Notes under the pieces: generated by a model
What the model was told of the DNA's origin: nothing
Database searches by the model: none
The model's input: only the letters and a program-made list of their open reading frames with translations
Translations under genes and position numbers: made by a program
Origin: Geodermatophilus amargosae
GTDB lineage: Bacteria > Actinomycetota > Actinomycetes > Mycobacteriales > Geodermatophilaceae
Assembly (NCBI RefSeq): GCF_900116515.1
Contig: NZ_FPBA01000011.1
Location: 1-64,000, forward strand
DNA: 64,000 nt
Direction: 5' to 3'
In this document: in pieces, positions 43,287 to 52,595 of the stretch
Numbering within the stretch: position 1 is the first letter of the stretch
How the letters are laid out: each line of letters starts with the position of its first letter

Positions 43287-43541
43287 TCACTCCGGGTCGG
43301 AGAACTCCGCCTCGAGGCCGTCGTCCTGGGGGCCGCCCTCGTCGGGCAGGGGCGCCTCGTCCTCGGCGGCGCGCACCTCGGCCTCGCTGCCGGCCGGCGC
43401 GGTGTCGCCGACACCGCGCTCGAGCTCGGCCAGCAGGCGCTCCTCGTCGGGGCGCAGGTCGCCGGCGCCCAGGTGCTCGCCCGGCTGGCCCGCGTCCGAG
43501 CCGGAGGCCATGCCACTGTCGGGCAGGTCGGGACCGGTCAT
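43287..43541 (-). CDS. small acidic hypothetical protein
   Basis: ATG 43541 with gaggagg upstream opens an 84-residue, strongly acidic protein (MTGPDLPDSGMASGSDAGQP, LRPDEERLLAELERGVGD, ending DGLEAEFSDPE). It is probably disordered apart from one helix. It follows the short-chain dehydrogenase gene by 11 bp and is likely co-transcribed. No function can be assigned. Confidence 0.7.
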   Translation of the reverse strand: MTGPDLPDSGMASGSDAGQPGEHLGAGDLRPDEERLLAELERGVGDTAPAGSEAEVRAAEDEAPLPDEGGPQDDGLEAEFSDPE

Positions 43542-43552
43542 CGCAGGCCTCC

Positions 43553-44326
43553 TCAGCGGGGGAAGTCGGGCTCGAGGCGCGGCACGATCTGCATCTCCGG
43601 CACGAACGCCGCGGGGTGCAGCAGCAGCAGCGTGCGGACGGTGTCGGCCACCGCAGACGGCGGCATCATCAGGTGCCCGGGGATGCCCCACTGCTCCATC
43701 ATCGGCGTGTCCATGGCGGCCGGGATGACGCTCTGCACCCGGCACGGGAACGGCCGCTCGCTGCCGTCCTCCTGCTTCACGGCCTTCTCCCGCAGCTCGC
43801 GCTGGATGCAGCGGGTGGCGTTGAGGAAGCCGGCCTTGGAGCCGTTGTAGGCGATCGCGCCGCTGCCCGAGGTGATCGCCGACAGCGACACGACGTGCAC
43901 GACGTCGGCGCTGCGGCCCTCGGGCAGGTGCTGCACCCGCTTCACGAACTCGCTGGTGAGGAAGATCGGCCCCTCGCAGTTGACCGCCATGACCCGGCGG
44001 TAGTCGTCGAGGTCGATGTCGGTGACGTAGCCCGGCCGGTCGATGCCGGCGACGTTGACCAGGACGTCGAAGGCGTCGCCGTGCTGCTCGAAGAGCCGGC
44101 CCACCACCGCACGGCGGCTGGCGTCGTCGGTCACGTCGAGCGCGACGACGTCGGCGCTGCCTCCGGCGTCGGCCACCAGCGCGCGGGTGCGCTCGCTGCC
44201 GTCGGCGTCGATGTCCGCGACGACGACGTGCGCGCCGGCCCCGGCCAGCGACACGCACGTCGCCCGGCCCAGCCCGCTGGCCCCGCCGGTGACCAGCGCC
44301 ACGCGGCCCTTGAGCTCCCCTGCCAC
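43553..44326 (-). CDS. short-chain dehydrogenase/reductase
   Basis: This 257-residue classical SDR has the NAD(P) motif ALVTGGASGLGRATCVSLAG with VVVADIDADG (acidic residue, so NAD is likely). NVAGIDRP, the catalytic Ser in VHVVSLSAITSGSG and Tyr/Lys in AYNGSKAGFLNATR complete the active site. The C-terminal loop MDTPMMEQWGIPGHLM suits a bulky substrate. The substrate is unknown. It heads a two-gene unit with the acidic protein gene. Confidence 0.9.
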   Translation of the reverse strand: MAGELKGRVALVTGGASGLGRATCVSLAGAGAHVVVADIDADGSERTRALVADAGGSADVVALDVTDDASRRAVVGRLFEQHGDAFDVLVNVAGIDRPGYVTDIDLDDYRRVMAVNCEGPIFLTSEFVKRVQHLPEGRSADVVHVVSLSAITSGSGAIAYNGSKAGFLNATRCIQRELREKAVKQEDGSERPFPCRVQSVIPAAMDTPMMEQWGIPGHLMMPPSAVADTVRTLLLLHPAAFVPEMQIVPRLEPDFPR

Positions 44327-44433
44327 CCGTTCCTCCGTCCTCCGGCCCCACCGGCCTCGGCCGGCGGGCCGTGATCACGATCCGTTGCCGCCACTCTCGC
44401 CGAGACCGCCCGGACGCGCAGGTCGGGACTGGC

Positions 44434-45216
44434 TCAGGCCGGGGAGGACCAGACGTCGGCGAGGGTCACCGTCTGCAGCTGCCGCGACTCGACGAGGCCC
44501 AGCAACTGGTCGAGCACGGTGCTGATGGCCGGCCGGTTGGCGTGGCCGACGATGATCGCCTGCGCGGCGAACCACTGCTGCGCGGCGGCCATGAGCTCCT
44601 CGGCGCCGACCGCCCGGCCGTCGTCGAAGGTGCCGTTCCACATCACGGTGGTGGGGTGGCCGACGTCGGCGGCGATCGCGTCGGTGCGCGCGTCGTGCGA
44701 GCCGAACGGCGGCCGCCAGAACGGGGTGGCGGTCACGCCGAGGGTGCGGCGCATGGAGTCCTGGTTGCGGCGCAGCTCCTCGGCCACCTCGGCGTCGGAC
44801 AGGGTGGTCACGTCCGGGTGCGACCAGGTGTGGTTGCCGAAGGCGACCTGGCCGGACTCGACGAGCGGCCACAGGTCGCGGGCGTTGTCCCCCCACGTGC
44901 GGTAGCTGCCGTTGGGGAAGAACGTCAGCCGGGTGCCGGTCTCCCGGGCGAGGGTGACCAGCGCCGCGACCACCTCGCCGTCACTGCCGTCGTCGATGGT
45001 CAGGGCGAGCTGGTTGCCCGTGCCGGGCAGCCGGTCGACGACGCCGGCCGGCGCGGGGACGGCGACCAGGCCGCCGGGGCCGGTGGGGGTGGCCGGCGCG
45101 GACGGCGGCGGGGCGACCGGGGCGGGGGCGCCGAGGTCCATCGCGGCGGCACCGCGGCCCACGGCGGCACCAGCGAGTCCGGTGGCGAGCAGGAGGAGGA
45201 AGCCCCGGCGGTCCAC
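44434..45216 (-). CDS. secreted polysaccharide deacetylase (NodB-type)
   Basis: The 260-residue protein begins MDRRGFLLLLATGLAGAAVG, an RR-containing signal that may use the Tat route. A Pro-rich spacer precedes the NodB fold: LALTIDDGSDGEVVAALV (TIDDG in place of the usual TFDDG), GNHTWSHPDVTTL (metal His motif HxxxH-like), PFWRPPFGSHD and AIIVGHANRPA. Family members de-N-acetylate peptidoglycan or other extracellular polysaccharides. The second metal Asp of the first motif is retained, so activity is plausible. Confidence 0.88.
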   Translation of the reverse strand: MDRRGFLLLLATGLAGAAVGRGAAAMDLGAPAPVAPPPSAPATPTGPGGLVAVPAPAGVVDRLPGTGNQLALTIDDGSDGEVVAALVTLARETGTRLTFFPNGSYRTWGDNARDLWPLVESGQVAFGNHTWSHPDVTTLSDAEVAEELRRNQDSMRRTLGVTATPFWRPPFGSHDARTDAIAADVGHPTTVMWNGTFDDGRAVGAEELMAAAQQWFAAQAIIVGHANRPAISTVLDQLLGLVESRQLQTVTLADVWSSPA

Positions 45217-45334
45217 GCGGCGGACGCTAGGGCGGCAGGACGGCGCGTCCGGTGCAGCGACACGGGCACGCTGGCGCGCCCGCCACCGTCCGTGGCCGGC
45301 CCTTCACCGCCGCCCACGCACGGACGGCGAGCCC

Positions 45335-45880
45335 TCAGGCGGCAGGGACGAGCCCGGCCTGCTCGATGAGGCGCGCCTGCTCGCGGCACCACGGCGACCA
45401 CTCGTCGCGCTCGGAGTCCTCCTGGCGACGGCGGAAGGCGCCCCACTCCAGCAGCTCCCACTCCCCCACCTCGCCCGGGTGGGGGTCCGGGGTCCCGGTG
45501 TACCGGCCCAGGTAGACCGGGCACACCTCGTTCTCGACGACACCGCGGAACTCCGCCCGGTAGCGGTAGCCGGGCAGGGCCGGGCGCAGGTCGGCCACCT
45601 GCACACCGAGCTCCTGCGACGCGCGGCGGGCGATCGCGGCGGGGTCGTCCTCGCCGGGGCCCGGGTGCCCGCACACGGTGTTGGTCCACATCCCTGGGAA
45701 GGTCTGCTTGTCCGCGGCGCGGCGCGTGACCAGCAGGCGGCCGTCGTCGGCGAAGAGGTAGGCCGAGAACGCGCGGTGCAGCGGGGTCTCGCCGTGGTGC
45801 ACCAGCGGCTTGGGCATGGTGCCGATCGGTGTCCCGTCGTCGTCGACCAGCACGATCAGCTCTGCCGCGGTCACCGTCAC
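45335..45880 (-). CDS. idi: isopentenyl-diphosphate delta-isomerase (type I)
   Basis: GTG 45880 behind ggggagg gives 181 residues. The Nudix-like type I isomerase signatures are present: LVTRRAADKQTFPGMWTNTV, the catalytic Cys in CGHPGPGEDDPAAIARRASQ, RAEFRGVVENEVCPVYLG (catalytic Glu region) and EWSPWCREQARLIEQ. It interconverts IPP and DMAPP for isoprenoid and carotenoid synthesis. No other isoprenoid gene is nearby. Confidence 0.93.
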   Translation of the reverse strand: MTVTAAELIVLVDDDGTPIGTMPKPLVHHGETPLHRAFSAYLFADDGRLLVTRRAADKQTFPGMWTNTVCGHPGPGEDDPAAIARRASQELGVQVADLRPALPGYRYRAEFRGVVENEVCPVYLGRYTGTPDPHPGEVGEWELLEWGAFRRRQEDSERDEWSPWCREQARLIEQAGLVPAA

Positions 45881-45940
45881 CGGACCATCCTCCCCGACGG
45901 TCGGGGTTCGGGCACGCGCCCGGCCGGGCAAGGCCTGCCC

Positions 45941-46774
45941 ATGCAGCGGTTCGAGCGTGACGGCCTGGTCTTCGACGTCCGTGACGGCGGCCCTCCCGAC
46001 GGCGAGCCGGTGGTGCTCCTGCACGGCTGGCCGCAGGACTCCTCCGCCTACGACCGGATGGCCCCGGTGCTGCACGGCGCCGGGCTGCGGACGCTGGCGC
46101 CCGACCAGCGCGGGTACAGCCCCGGCGCCCGGCCCCGCGGGCGGTCGGCCTACCGGGTGCGGGAGGTCGCCGACGACGTCCTGGCCCTGCTCGACGCCGC
46201 GGGCCTGGGCAGCGCGCACGTCGTCGGCCACGACTGGGGCGCCGTCGTCGGGTGGGCGCTGGGCGCCTGGCACCCCGAGCGGGTGCGCACGCTGACCGCG
46301 CTGTCGGTGCCGCACCCCGCCGCGATGTCGCGGGCGGTGCTCACCAGCGCCCAGGGGCTGCGCTCGGCGTACGTGGCCGCCTTCCAGGCGCCGGTGCTGC
46401 CCGAGCGGCTGCTGCTGGCCGGGAACGGGCGGGCGCTGCGGCAGCTGCTGCTGAGCAGCGGGCTGCCGGCGGACGCCGCCGAGCACTACGTGGCCCGGAT
46501 GCGCGAGCCGGGCGCCCTGTCCAGCGCGCTGGCCTGGTACCGGGCGCTGCCCTTCGGCGCCCGCGACCGGGTCGGCACGGTGACGGTGCCGACCCTGCAC
46601 GTGTGGAGCACCGGCGACGTCGCCCTCGGCCGCGCCGCCACCGAGGCCACCCGCGACCACGTGAGCGGCCCCTACCGGCTCGAGGTGCTCGAGGGCGTGC
46701 CGCACTGGATCCCCGAGGTCGCCGCCGAGCGGACCGCGGAGCTGGTCGTGGCCCACACCCGCACGGCGGTCTGA
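45941..46774 (+). CDS. alpha/beta hydrolase (epoxide hydrolase-like)
   Basis: ATG 45941 opens 277 residues of the alpha/beta fold. The oxyanion motif is VVLLHGWPQDSSAYDRM, the nucleophile elbow AHVVGHDWGAVVGWALG has Asp rather than Ser, as in epoxide hydrolases and haloalkane dehalogenases, and the catalytic His is in GVPHWIPEVAAERTAELV. The Asp nucleophile favours epoxide hydrolase. The substrate is unknown. The open frame extends upstream but only this part is protein-like. Confidence 0.9.
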   Translation: MQRFERDGLVFDVRDGGPPDGEPVVLLHGWPQDSSAYDRMAPVLHGAGLRTLAPDQRGYSPGARPRGRSAYRVREVADDVLALLDAAGLGSAHVVGHDWGAVVGWALGAWHPERVRTLTALSVPHPAAMSRAVLTSAQGLRSAYVAAFQAPVLPERLLLAGNGRALRQLLLSSGLPADAAEHYVARMREPGALSSALAWYRALPFGARDRVGTVTVPTLHVWSTGDVALGRAATEATRDHVSGPYRLEVLEGVPHWIPEVAAERTAELVVAHTRTAV

Positions 46775-46777
46775 GGA

Positions 46778-48211
46778 TCAGCCCGGCACCGGGACCTCCG
46801 ACAGCGGCAGCCGCACCACGAACCGGGTGTCCCCGGGCCGCGACCGGACCTTGAGCACCCCGCCGTGCCGGGTGGTGACGATGCGCCAGGCGACGTCGAG
46901 GCCCAGGCCGGTCCCCTGCCCCACCGGCTTGGTGGTGAAGAACGGCTCGAACACCCGGCGGCGCAGCGGCTCGGGGATGCCCGGGCCGGTGTCGGCGACC
47001 TCGACCACGGCGTGGTCCCCGTCGAGCGCGGTGCGCAGGGTCAGCGTGCCCTCCCCCGCCATCGCGTCGAGCGCGTTGTCGATCAGGTTGGTCCACACCT
47101 GGTTGAGCTCGGCGGCGTAGGCCGGGACCGGGGGCAGGGCGCGGTCGTACTCCTTGACCACGCGGATCCCGGGGCCGGTCTTCGCGCTGAGCATGACCAG
47201 CGTCGCGTCCAGCCCGGCGTGCAGGTCGGTCGCCTGGTGGGGCGTGCGGTCCAGCTGCGAGTACTGCTTGGCCGCGCCCACCAGGTGCGAGATGCGCGAG
47301 GTGCTGTCGAGGATCTCGCCCAGCAGCAGCTCGGTCTCGACGGTGTAGGCCAGCCACCGCAGCGCCGGCTCCAGGAAGTCGGCGTCGACGGCGTCGGCCA
47401 CCAGCTGCAGGGACGCCGGGTCCAGCCCGGCCGGGACGAACACCGCCGCCAGTTCCCAGGGCCGCGCGACGTCGTGGTCGTCGAGCCAGTCGCCGAGCTC
47501 GTCCTCGCGGTCCGACCGCTCCAGCGCGCTCAGCTCGACCGCCGCGCCGATGCCCGCGACGAACCGCTCCTGCAGCTCGGTCAGCCGGCGCAGCTGCTCG
47601 CCGTCGAAGGTGCCGTCGGCGAGCAGCGCGAGCTTGTGCCGCATCCCGGCCACCCGCTCGCGCAGCGCGGCGGTGGCCCGGGACGCCGCGGCGGCCGGGT
47701 TGTTGAGCTCGTGGGTGAGCCCGGCGGTGAGCTTGCCCAGCGCCAGCAGCCGCTCCCGCTGGCCGACCAGCTCGTCGGAGTTCCGGGTGCCCAGGAACAG
47801 TCCCTGCAGCAGGTGGACGGCCATCGGGTACCAGCGGCGGAAGACGGCGGCGAACTCCGCGGCCGGCAGCGCCAGGAAGGTGCAGTCGGTCACCGCGCGC
47901 ACCGTCGCCGGGTAGACCTGGGTGACCTGGTCGCCGAGGTAGAACTGCACCGCGCCGCTGTACACCCCCGGCTGGTCGGTACGCACGGTCTCCACCTCGT
48001 CGCGGCCCACGCGCCGGACCATCCGCAGCGTGCCGGTCAGCAGCACGTAGAAGCACTCGGCAGGCTCGCCCTCGGTGGAGACGTCGCTGCCGGCGGGGAA
48101 GGCGACGACGTCGCCCGTCTCGGCCACCCAGGCGAGCTGGGCGGCGTCGAGGTCGGCGAAGAGGAACAGCGCGCGCACCTGCGCGGGGTCCAGGCGGGCG
48201 GGCGCGGTCAC
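46778..48211 (-). CDS. cyclic-nucleotide-binding histidine kinase
   Basis: This 477-residue cytosolic kinase has an N-terminal cyclic-nucleotide-binding (CNB) beta-roll (residues about 10-135: VVAFPAGSDVSTEGEPAECF, VLLTGTLRMVRRVG, LGDQVTQVYPATVRAVTDCT). The phospho-His box is ALGKLTAGLTHELNNPAAAA, and the HATPase domain has NQVWTNLIDNALDAM, VADTGPGIPEPLRRRVFEPF, TTKPVGQGTGLGLDVAWRIV. It overlaps the receiver-flavoprotein gene by 4 bp, so its receiver partner is very probably that fused protein. Whether the CNB domain binds cAMP or another ligand is not known. It is the last gene of a four-gene operon. Confidence 0.92.
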   Translation of the reverse strand: MTAPARLDPAQVRALFLFADLDAAQLAWVAETGDVVAFPAGSDVSTEGEPAECFYVLLTGTLRMVRRVGRDEVETVRTDQPGVYSGAVQFYLGDQVTQVYPATVRAVTDCTFLALPAAEFAAVFRRWYPMAVHLLQGLFLGTRNSDELVGQRERLLALGKLTAGLTHELNNPAAAASRATAALRERVAGMRHKLALLADGTFDGEQLRRLTELQERFVAGIGAAVELSALERSDREDELGDWLDDHDVARPWELAAVFVPAGLDPASLQLVADAVDADFLEPALRWLAYTVETELLLGEILDSTSRISHLVGAAKQYSQLDRTPHQATDLHAGLDATLVMLSAKTGPGIRVVKEYDRALPPVPAYAAELNQVWTNLIDNALDAMAGEGTLTLRTALDGDHAVVEVADTGPGIPEPLRRRVFEPFFTTKPVGQGTGLGLDVAWRIVTTRHGGVLKVRSRPGDTRFVVRLPLSEVPVPG

Positions 48212-49890
48212 CGCTCCTCCAGGTACCGGTGCACGAGGGTGACCGCCATGGCGCCCTCACCGACGGCGGAGGCCACCCGCTTGACCGACTGGGACCGGAC
48301 GTCCCCGGCGACGAAGACGCCCGGGACGCTGGACTCCAGGAAGAAGGGGTCGCGCTGCAGCCGCCAGCCCGGGGGCCGCTCGCCGTCGACGAGCAGCTCG
48401 GGCCCGGTGAGCACGAACCCGCGCCCGTCGCGGGCCAGCACGCCGTCGAGCCAGTCGGTCCGCGGCTCGGCGCCGATGAAGACGAACAGGTGCGACGTCG
48501 GGACGGTCTCCACCCGCCCGGTCCCGTCGGCGAGCTCGATCTCCTCGAGGTGGTCCCCGCCCCGCGCGGCGGTCACGGTGGTGCCGGTGCGGACGACGAC
48601 GTTCGGGATCTCGGAGAGCTGCTGCACGAGGTAGTGCGACATCGACGCCTCCAGCGAGGAGCCGCGGACGACGAGGGTGACGCAGCTGGCGTGCCGGGAG
48701 AAGAACACCGCCGACTGGCCGGCCGAGTTGGCCCCGCCGACGACGTAGACGGGCTGGTCCTCGCAGGCGGCGGCCTCGGTCAGGGCCGAGCCGTAGTAGA
48801 CCCCGCGGCCGGTGAGGCCGTCGGCGCCGTCGGTGGGCAGCGTCCGGTAGGAGACGCCGGTGGCCAGGACGACGGAGTGCGCGGCGATGCTGCCGCCGTC
48901 GGCGAAGTGCACCACCCGGGCCGGGCCACGGACCTCCAGCGCGGTCACCTTCCGGGCGGTGAGCACCTCGGCGCCGAAGCGGGCGGCCTGCCGCCGGGCG
49001 CGGTCGGCCAGCTGCCCGCCCGAGACGCCGTCGGGGAAGCCGAGGTAGTTCTCGATGCGGCTGCTCTGCCCGGCCTGGCCGCCGGTGGCCGAGCGCTCGA
49101 CCAGCACGGTCCGCAGTCCCTCCGAGGCGCCGTAGACGGCGGCGCCGAGGCCGGCCGGGCCGCCCCCGACGACGATGAGGTCGTAGAAGTCGGTGCTCGG
49201 CTCGACGGTCAGCCCGACGGCGGCGGCCAGCTGCGCCTCGGTGGGTGCGAGCAGGGCCGGGCCGCCGGGCGGCACCACGACGGGCACGTCGTCCGGGCCG
49301 GCGCCGGCCGCGGCCAGGAGCCGCCGGCCGTCGTTCTCCTCGACGCTGTACCACCGGTACGGGACGGCGTTGCGGGCCAGGAAGTCCCGGGCGGCGAACG
49401 ACGGCGCCGACCAGTGGTGCCCCACGAGCTTGACCTCCTCGACGGCGGCGTCGGGGCTGGCCGCCCAGGTCTCGACCATCGCGTCGACCACCGGGTAGAG
49501 CTTCTCCTCGGGGGGCTCCCACGGCTTGAGCAGGTAGTGGTCGACGTCGACGAGGTTGATCGCCTGGATGGCGGCGTCGGTGTCGGCGTAGGCGGTGAGC
49601 AGCGCCCGGCGCGCTCGCGGGAAGAGGTCCATCGCCTGCTCGAGGAACTCGATGCCGTTCATCCCCGGCATCCGGTAGTCGGCGAGCATCGCCGCGACGC
49701 GGTCCCCGCGCAGCGTGAGCTCGCGCAGGGCCTCCAGCGCCTCCTCGCCGGAGGACGCCCGCACGATGCGGAACCGCTCCCCGTAGTGGCGGCGCAGGTC
49801 GCGCGCCACCGCCCGGGACACCCCGGGGTCGTCGTCGACGGTGAGCAGGACGGGACGGGCCCGCGCACCGGCCTCGGGGGTCTGGGTCAT
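48208..49890 (-). CDS. response regulator fused to thioredoxin-reductase-like flavoprotein
   Basis: ATG 49890 gives 560 residues. Residues about 10-150 are a receiver domain ([20 protein letters not shown], Asp in [20 protein letters not shown], Lys in [15 protein letters not shown]). A thioredoxin/glutaredoxin-like segment follows (about 155-235: [31 protein letters not shown]). The rest is a pyridine-nucleotide oxidoreductase ([73 protein letters not shown]). The CxxC found in classical thioredoxin reductases is absent (SALTEAAAC at that position). It probably transfers NAD(P)H electrons under control of phosphorylation by the adjacent kinase. Confidence 0.92.
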   Translation of the reverse strand: MTQTPEAGARARPVLLTVDDDPGVSRAVARDLRRHYGERFRIVRASSGEEALEALRELTLRGDRVAAMLADYRMPGMNGIEFLEQAMDLFPRARRALLTAYADTDAAIQAINLVDVDHYLLKPWEPPEEKLYPVVDAMVETWAASPDAAVEEVKLVGHHWSAPSFAARDFLARNAVPYRWYSVEENDGRRLLAAAGAGPDDVPVVVPPGGPALLAPTEAQLAAAVGLTVEPSTDFYDLIVVGGGPAGLGAAVYGASEGLRTVLVERSATGGQAGQSSRIENYLGFPDGVSGGQLADRARRQAARFGAEVLTARKVTALEVRGPARVVHFADGGSIAAHSVVLATGVSYRTLPTDGADGLTGRGVYYGSALTEAAACEDQPVYVVGGANSAGQSAVFFSRHASCVTLVVRGSSLEASMSHYLVQQLSEIPNVVVRTGTTVTAARGGDHLEEIELADGTGRVETVPTSHLFVFIGAEPRTDWLDGVLARDGRGFVLTGPELLVDGERPPGWRLQRDPFFLESSVPGVFVAGDVRSQSVKRVASAVGEGAMAVTLVHRYLEER

Positions 49891-52595
49891 GTCTCCTCCT
49901 GGGGGACGGGGCCGGGCGGGACGGGCGCGCCGGGTCCGCGGCCGTCCTCGACGAGGGCGGTGAGCTCGGCGTCGGTGGGACGGCGCAGCACGCGCCCGGA
50001 GCGCCACACCACCACGGGCAGGTCGTCGTCGGTCACGCCGAGGTCGGCGAGCAGCGCGCGGGCGTCGTCGTCGGTCCCGACGTCGACGACGGCCGCGGTC
50101 AGTCCGTGGTGCTCGGCGAAGCGGCGCAGCCGGGCCGTCTCACCCGACGTCCCCCGCCCGACGACGCGCAGGTCGGCCGCGAGCTCGAGCAGCAGCGAGC
50201 GGCGGACGAGGAAGGCGCGCAGCACCAGCTCCTCGAGCGCCGGGTCCGCGGCGAAGGCCTGACCGATCCGCGCGTCGGGGACGGTGACCACCTCGGCCGG
50301 CCGGAGCACGACGGCGGTCAGGAAGACCGGCCGGTCGCTGAAGAGGTCCAGCTCACCGAGGAAGCGGCGCGCCCCGTGGACCGACACGACCCGCTGGTCG
50401 GGATGGCCGTGGTGCTCGACCACGGCGACGGAGCCGGAGAGGACGAGCTGGAACTCGTAGCCCGGGTCGCCCTCCCGGAACAGCGTCTGGCCCGGCTGCC
50501 ACGTGCGGCGGGTCCCGTACCGCTCCAGCAGGGCCACCTGCGCGTCGCCGAGGCGGGGGAAGGCGCCGTCCCGGTCCGGCGTCTCCGGCAGGTCGGACGG
50601 CAGCGGGCCCGCCGGGGGCCGCGCCGGCCCGTCCCGACGGCCGCCGAGCGCGGGCAGCACCCGCGCGCCGACACCGTCGCCCGACGGGTCCGCCACGGGG
50701 CCCGCGCCGGTGCCGGCGAGCAGCGCCGCGGCGAGCGAGTCGGCGTCGTGCGGGCCGGTGTGCCGGTGCCCGCCGACGAAGAAGGTCGGCGTGCCCTCGA
50801 CCCCGCTGGCCTCCGCGGAGTCGACGTCCTCCTGCACCCGGCGGGCGTACCGGCCGGCGCCGAGGTCGCGGGCGAAGCGCGGGACGTCGAGTCCGATGGC
50901 CGCGGCGTGCTCGAGCAGGTCCGGCGGGGTGAGCCGGTCCTGCATCGCGAAGAGCCTGTCGTGCATCTCCCAGAAGCGGCCCTGGGCGGCCGCGGCCTCC
51001 GCGGCCTCGGCGGCGAGCCGGGCGTGCGGGTGGACGTCGACGAGCGGGAGGTGCCGGAAGACGTAGCGCAGGCGGTCGCCGAACCGCTCGCGGAGCTCCT
51101 CGACCGAGCCGGTGGCCCGCCCGCAGAAGGGGCACTCGAAGTCGCCGTACTCCACCAGCGTGAGCGGCGCGTCGGCCGGCCCCCGGACGTGGTCGCGTCC
51201 CGGGTCGACGGGCGGGTCGAGCGCCGACGGACGGACGGCCCCGGCGGGCCGGCGCAGGTCGGCGACGCGGAACAGCGCCCAGCCGAGCAGCGCGGCGAGC
51301 ACCGAGGCCGCGAGCACGCCCACCCGCGCCTGGTCGGCCAGCCGCTCGTCGCCCGTGAAGGCGAGGTCGACGATGAACAGCGAGATGGTGAACCCGATGC
51401 CCGACAACGCGGCACCCCCGGCCACCTGGAGCCCGGTGAGGCCGGGGGCGAGCGCGCCGAGCCCCAGCCGCACCGCCAGGCCCGTGCCGGCGAGGATGCC
51501 GACGAGCTTGCCGAGGACCAGCCCGGCGACGACGCCGAGTGTCACCGGCGAGGACGCCGCGGCCCGCAGCGTCTCACCGGTCAGCGGGACACCGGCGTTC
51601 GCCAGTGCGAAGACCGGCACGATGACGAAGCTCGTCCACGGCTGCCAGAGCTGCTGCAGCCGCTCGCCGGCCGACACCGACCGGTCGATCGACAGCCGCG
51701 CCGCCCGCGCGAACCCCGGGTTGGGCGACTGCTGGTAGGCCCGCACGAGCCGGGCGGCGTCGGCGACCTCCTCGCGCCGCGCCGCGTAGGCCGGCGTGAG
51801 CAGGGCGATGACCACGCCGGCGAGGGTCGGGTGGACGCCGGACTCGTACATCGCCGCCCACACCGCGCAGGCGAGGACGAGGTAGGCCGGTCCGCGCCAG
51901 ACCCGCAGGTACCGCAGCCCGAGCATCAGGCCGAGCCCCACCACGGCCAGGCCGAGCGCGAGCAGCTGCAGGTCGTCGGTGTAGAAGACCGCGATGACGA
52001 GGAGCGCACCGACGTCGTCGGCGATGGCGAGCGTCAGCAGGAACAGCCGCAGCGGGGCCGGGCAGGACGGGCCGACGAGCGCCAGCACGCCGAGCAGGAA
52101 GGCGGTGTCGGTGGAGATGACCACCCCCCAGCCGGAGGCCGCCTCGTCGCCGAGGTTGAAGGCGACGTAGACCAGCGCCGGCACGGCGAGGCCCGTGACG
52201 GCGGCCAGAGCCGGCACCGCGGCCCGCCGTCGGTCGGTGAGCTCGCCGATGACCAGCTCGCGCTTGATCTCGAGCCCGACGACGAAGAAGAAGAACACCA
52301 TGAGCCCGTCGTTGACCCAGTGCTTCAGGTCCAGGGACAGCTCGGTGGCGCCCCAGCGGAGAGCCAGCTCGGTGTGCCAGAAGGCGGCGTAGCTGTCCCC
52401 CACCGGGGAGTTGGCCCAGAGCAGCGCCGCGACCGTGGCCGCGAGCAGGAGCCCGGCGCTCCCGGCCTCCGTCCGCAGCGAGCGCCGCAGCGGCGCCACC
52501 CGTGCCAGCAGGCCATGACCCCCCGGGGACGACTGGCCCCCCGGGTCCTCCCCACCTCCCGCCGGCCGCAGCGCCGGGACGCTGTCGGTGCTCAC
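49887..52595 (-). CDS. NhaA Na+/H+ antiporter fused to DsbA-like, CNB and thioredoxin-like domains
   Basis: GTG 52595 gives 902 residues. Residues about 35-425 are Nha[56 protein letters not shown] with the paired Asp residues, and [14 protein letters not shown] DsbA/Thioredoxin_4 domain (about 460-625) has [20 protein letters not shown] with a CPFC redox pair and [19 protein letters not shown] domain follows (about 675-790: [40 protein letters not shown]), then a thioredoxin-like end ([37 protein letters not shown]). NhaA-thioredoxin fusions are known in actinobacteria; the added CNB-Trx tail is unusual. It overlaps both flanking genes by 4 bp. Confidence 0.93.
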   Translation of the reverse strand: MSTDSVPALRPAGGGEDPGGQSSPGGHGLLARVAPLRRSLRTEAGSAGLLLAATVAALLWANSPVGDSYAAFWHTELALRWGATELSLDLKHWVNDGLMVFFFFVVGLEIKRELVIGELTDRRRAAVPALAAVTGLAVPALVYVAFNLGDEAASGWGVVISTDTAFLLGVLALVGPSCPAPLRLFLLTLAIADDVGALLVIAVFYTDDLQLLALGLAVVGLGLMLGLRYLRVWRGPAYLVLACAVWAAMYESGVHPTLAGVVIALLTPAYAARREEVADAARLVRAYQQSPNPGFARAARLSIDRSVSAGERLQQLWQPWTSFVIVPVFALANAGVPLTGETLRAAASSPVTLGVVAGLVLGKLVGILAGTGLAVRLGLGALAPGLTGLQVAGGAALSGIGFTISLFIVDLAFTGDERLADQARVGVLAASVLAALLGWALFRVADLRRPAGAVRPSALDPPVDPGRDHVRGPADAPLTLVEYGDFECPFCGRATGSVEELRERFGDRLRYVFRHLPLVDVHPHARLAAEAAEAAAAQGRFWEMHDRLFAMQDRLTPPDLLEHAAAIGLDVPRFARDLGAGRYARRVQEDVDSAEASGVEGTPTFFVGGHRHTGPHDADSLAAALLAGTGAGPVADPSGDGVGARVLPALGGRRDGPARPPAGPLPSDLPETPDRDGAFPRLGDAQVALLERYGTRRTWQPGQTLFREGDPGYEFQLVLSGSVAVVEHHGHPDQRVVSVHGARRFLGELDLFSDRPVFLTAVVLRPAEVVTVPDARIGQAFAADPALEELVLRAFLVRRSLLLELAADLRVVGRGTSGETARLRRFAEHHGLTAAVVDVGTDDDARALLADLGVTDDDLPVVVWRSGRVLRRPTDAELTALVEDGRGPGAPVPPGPVPQEET

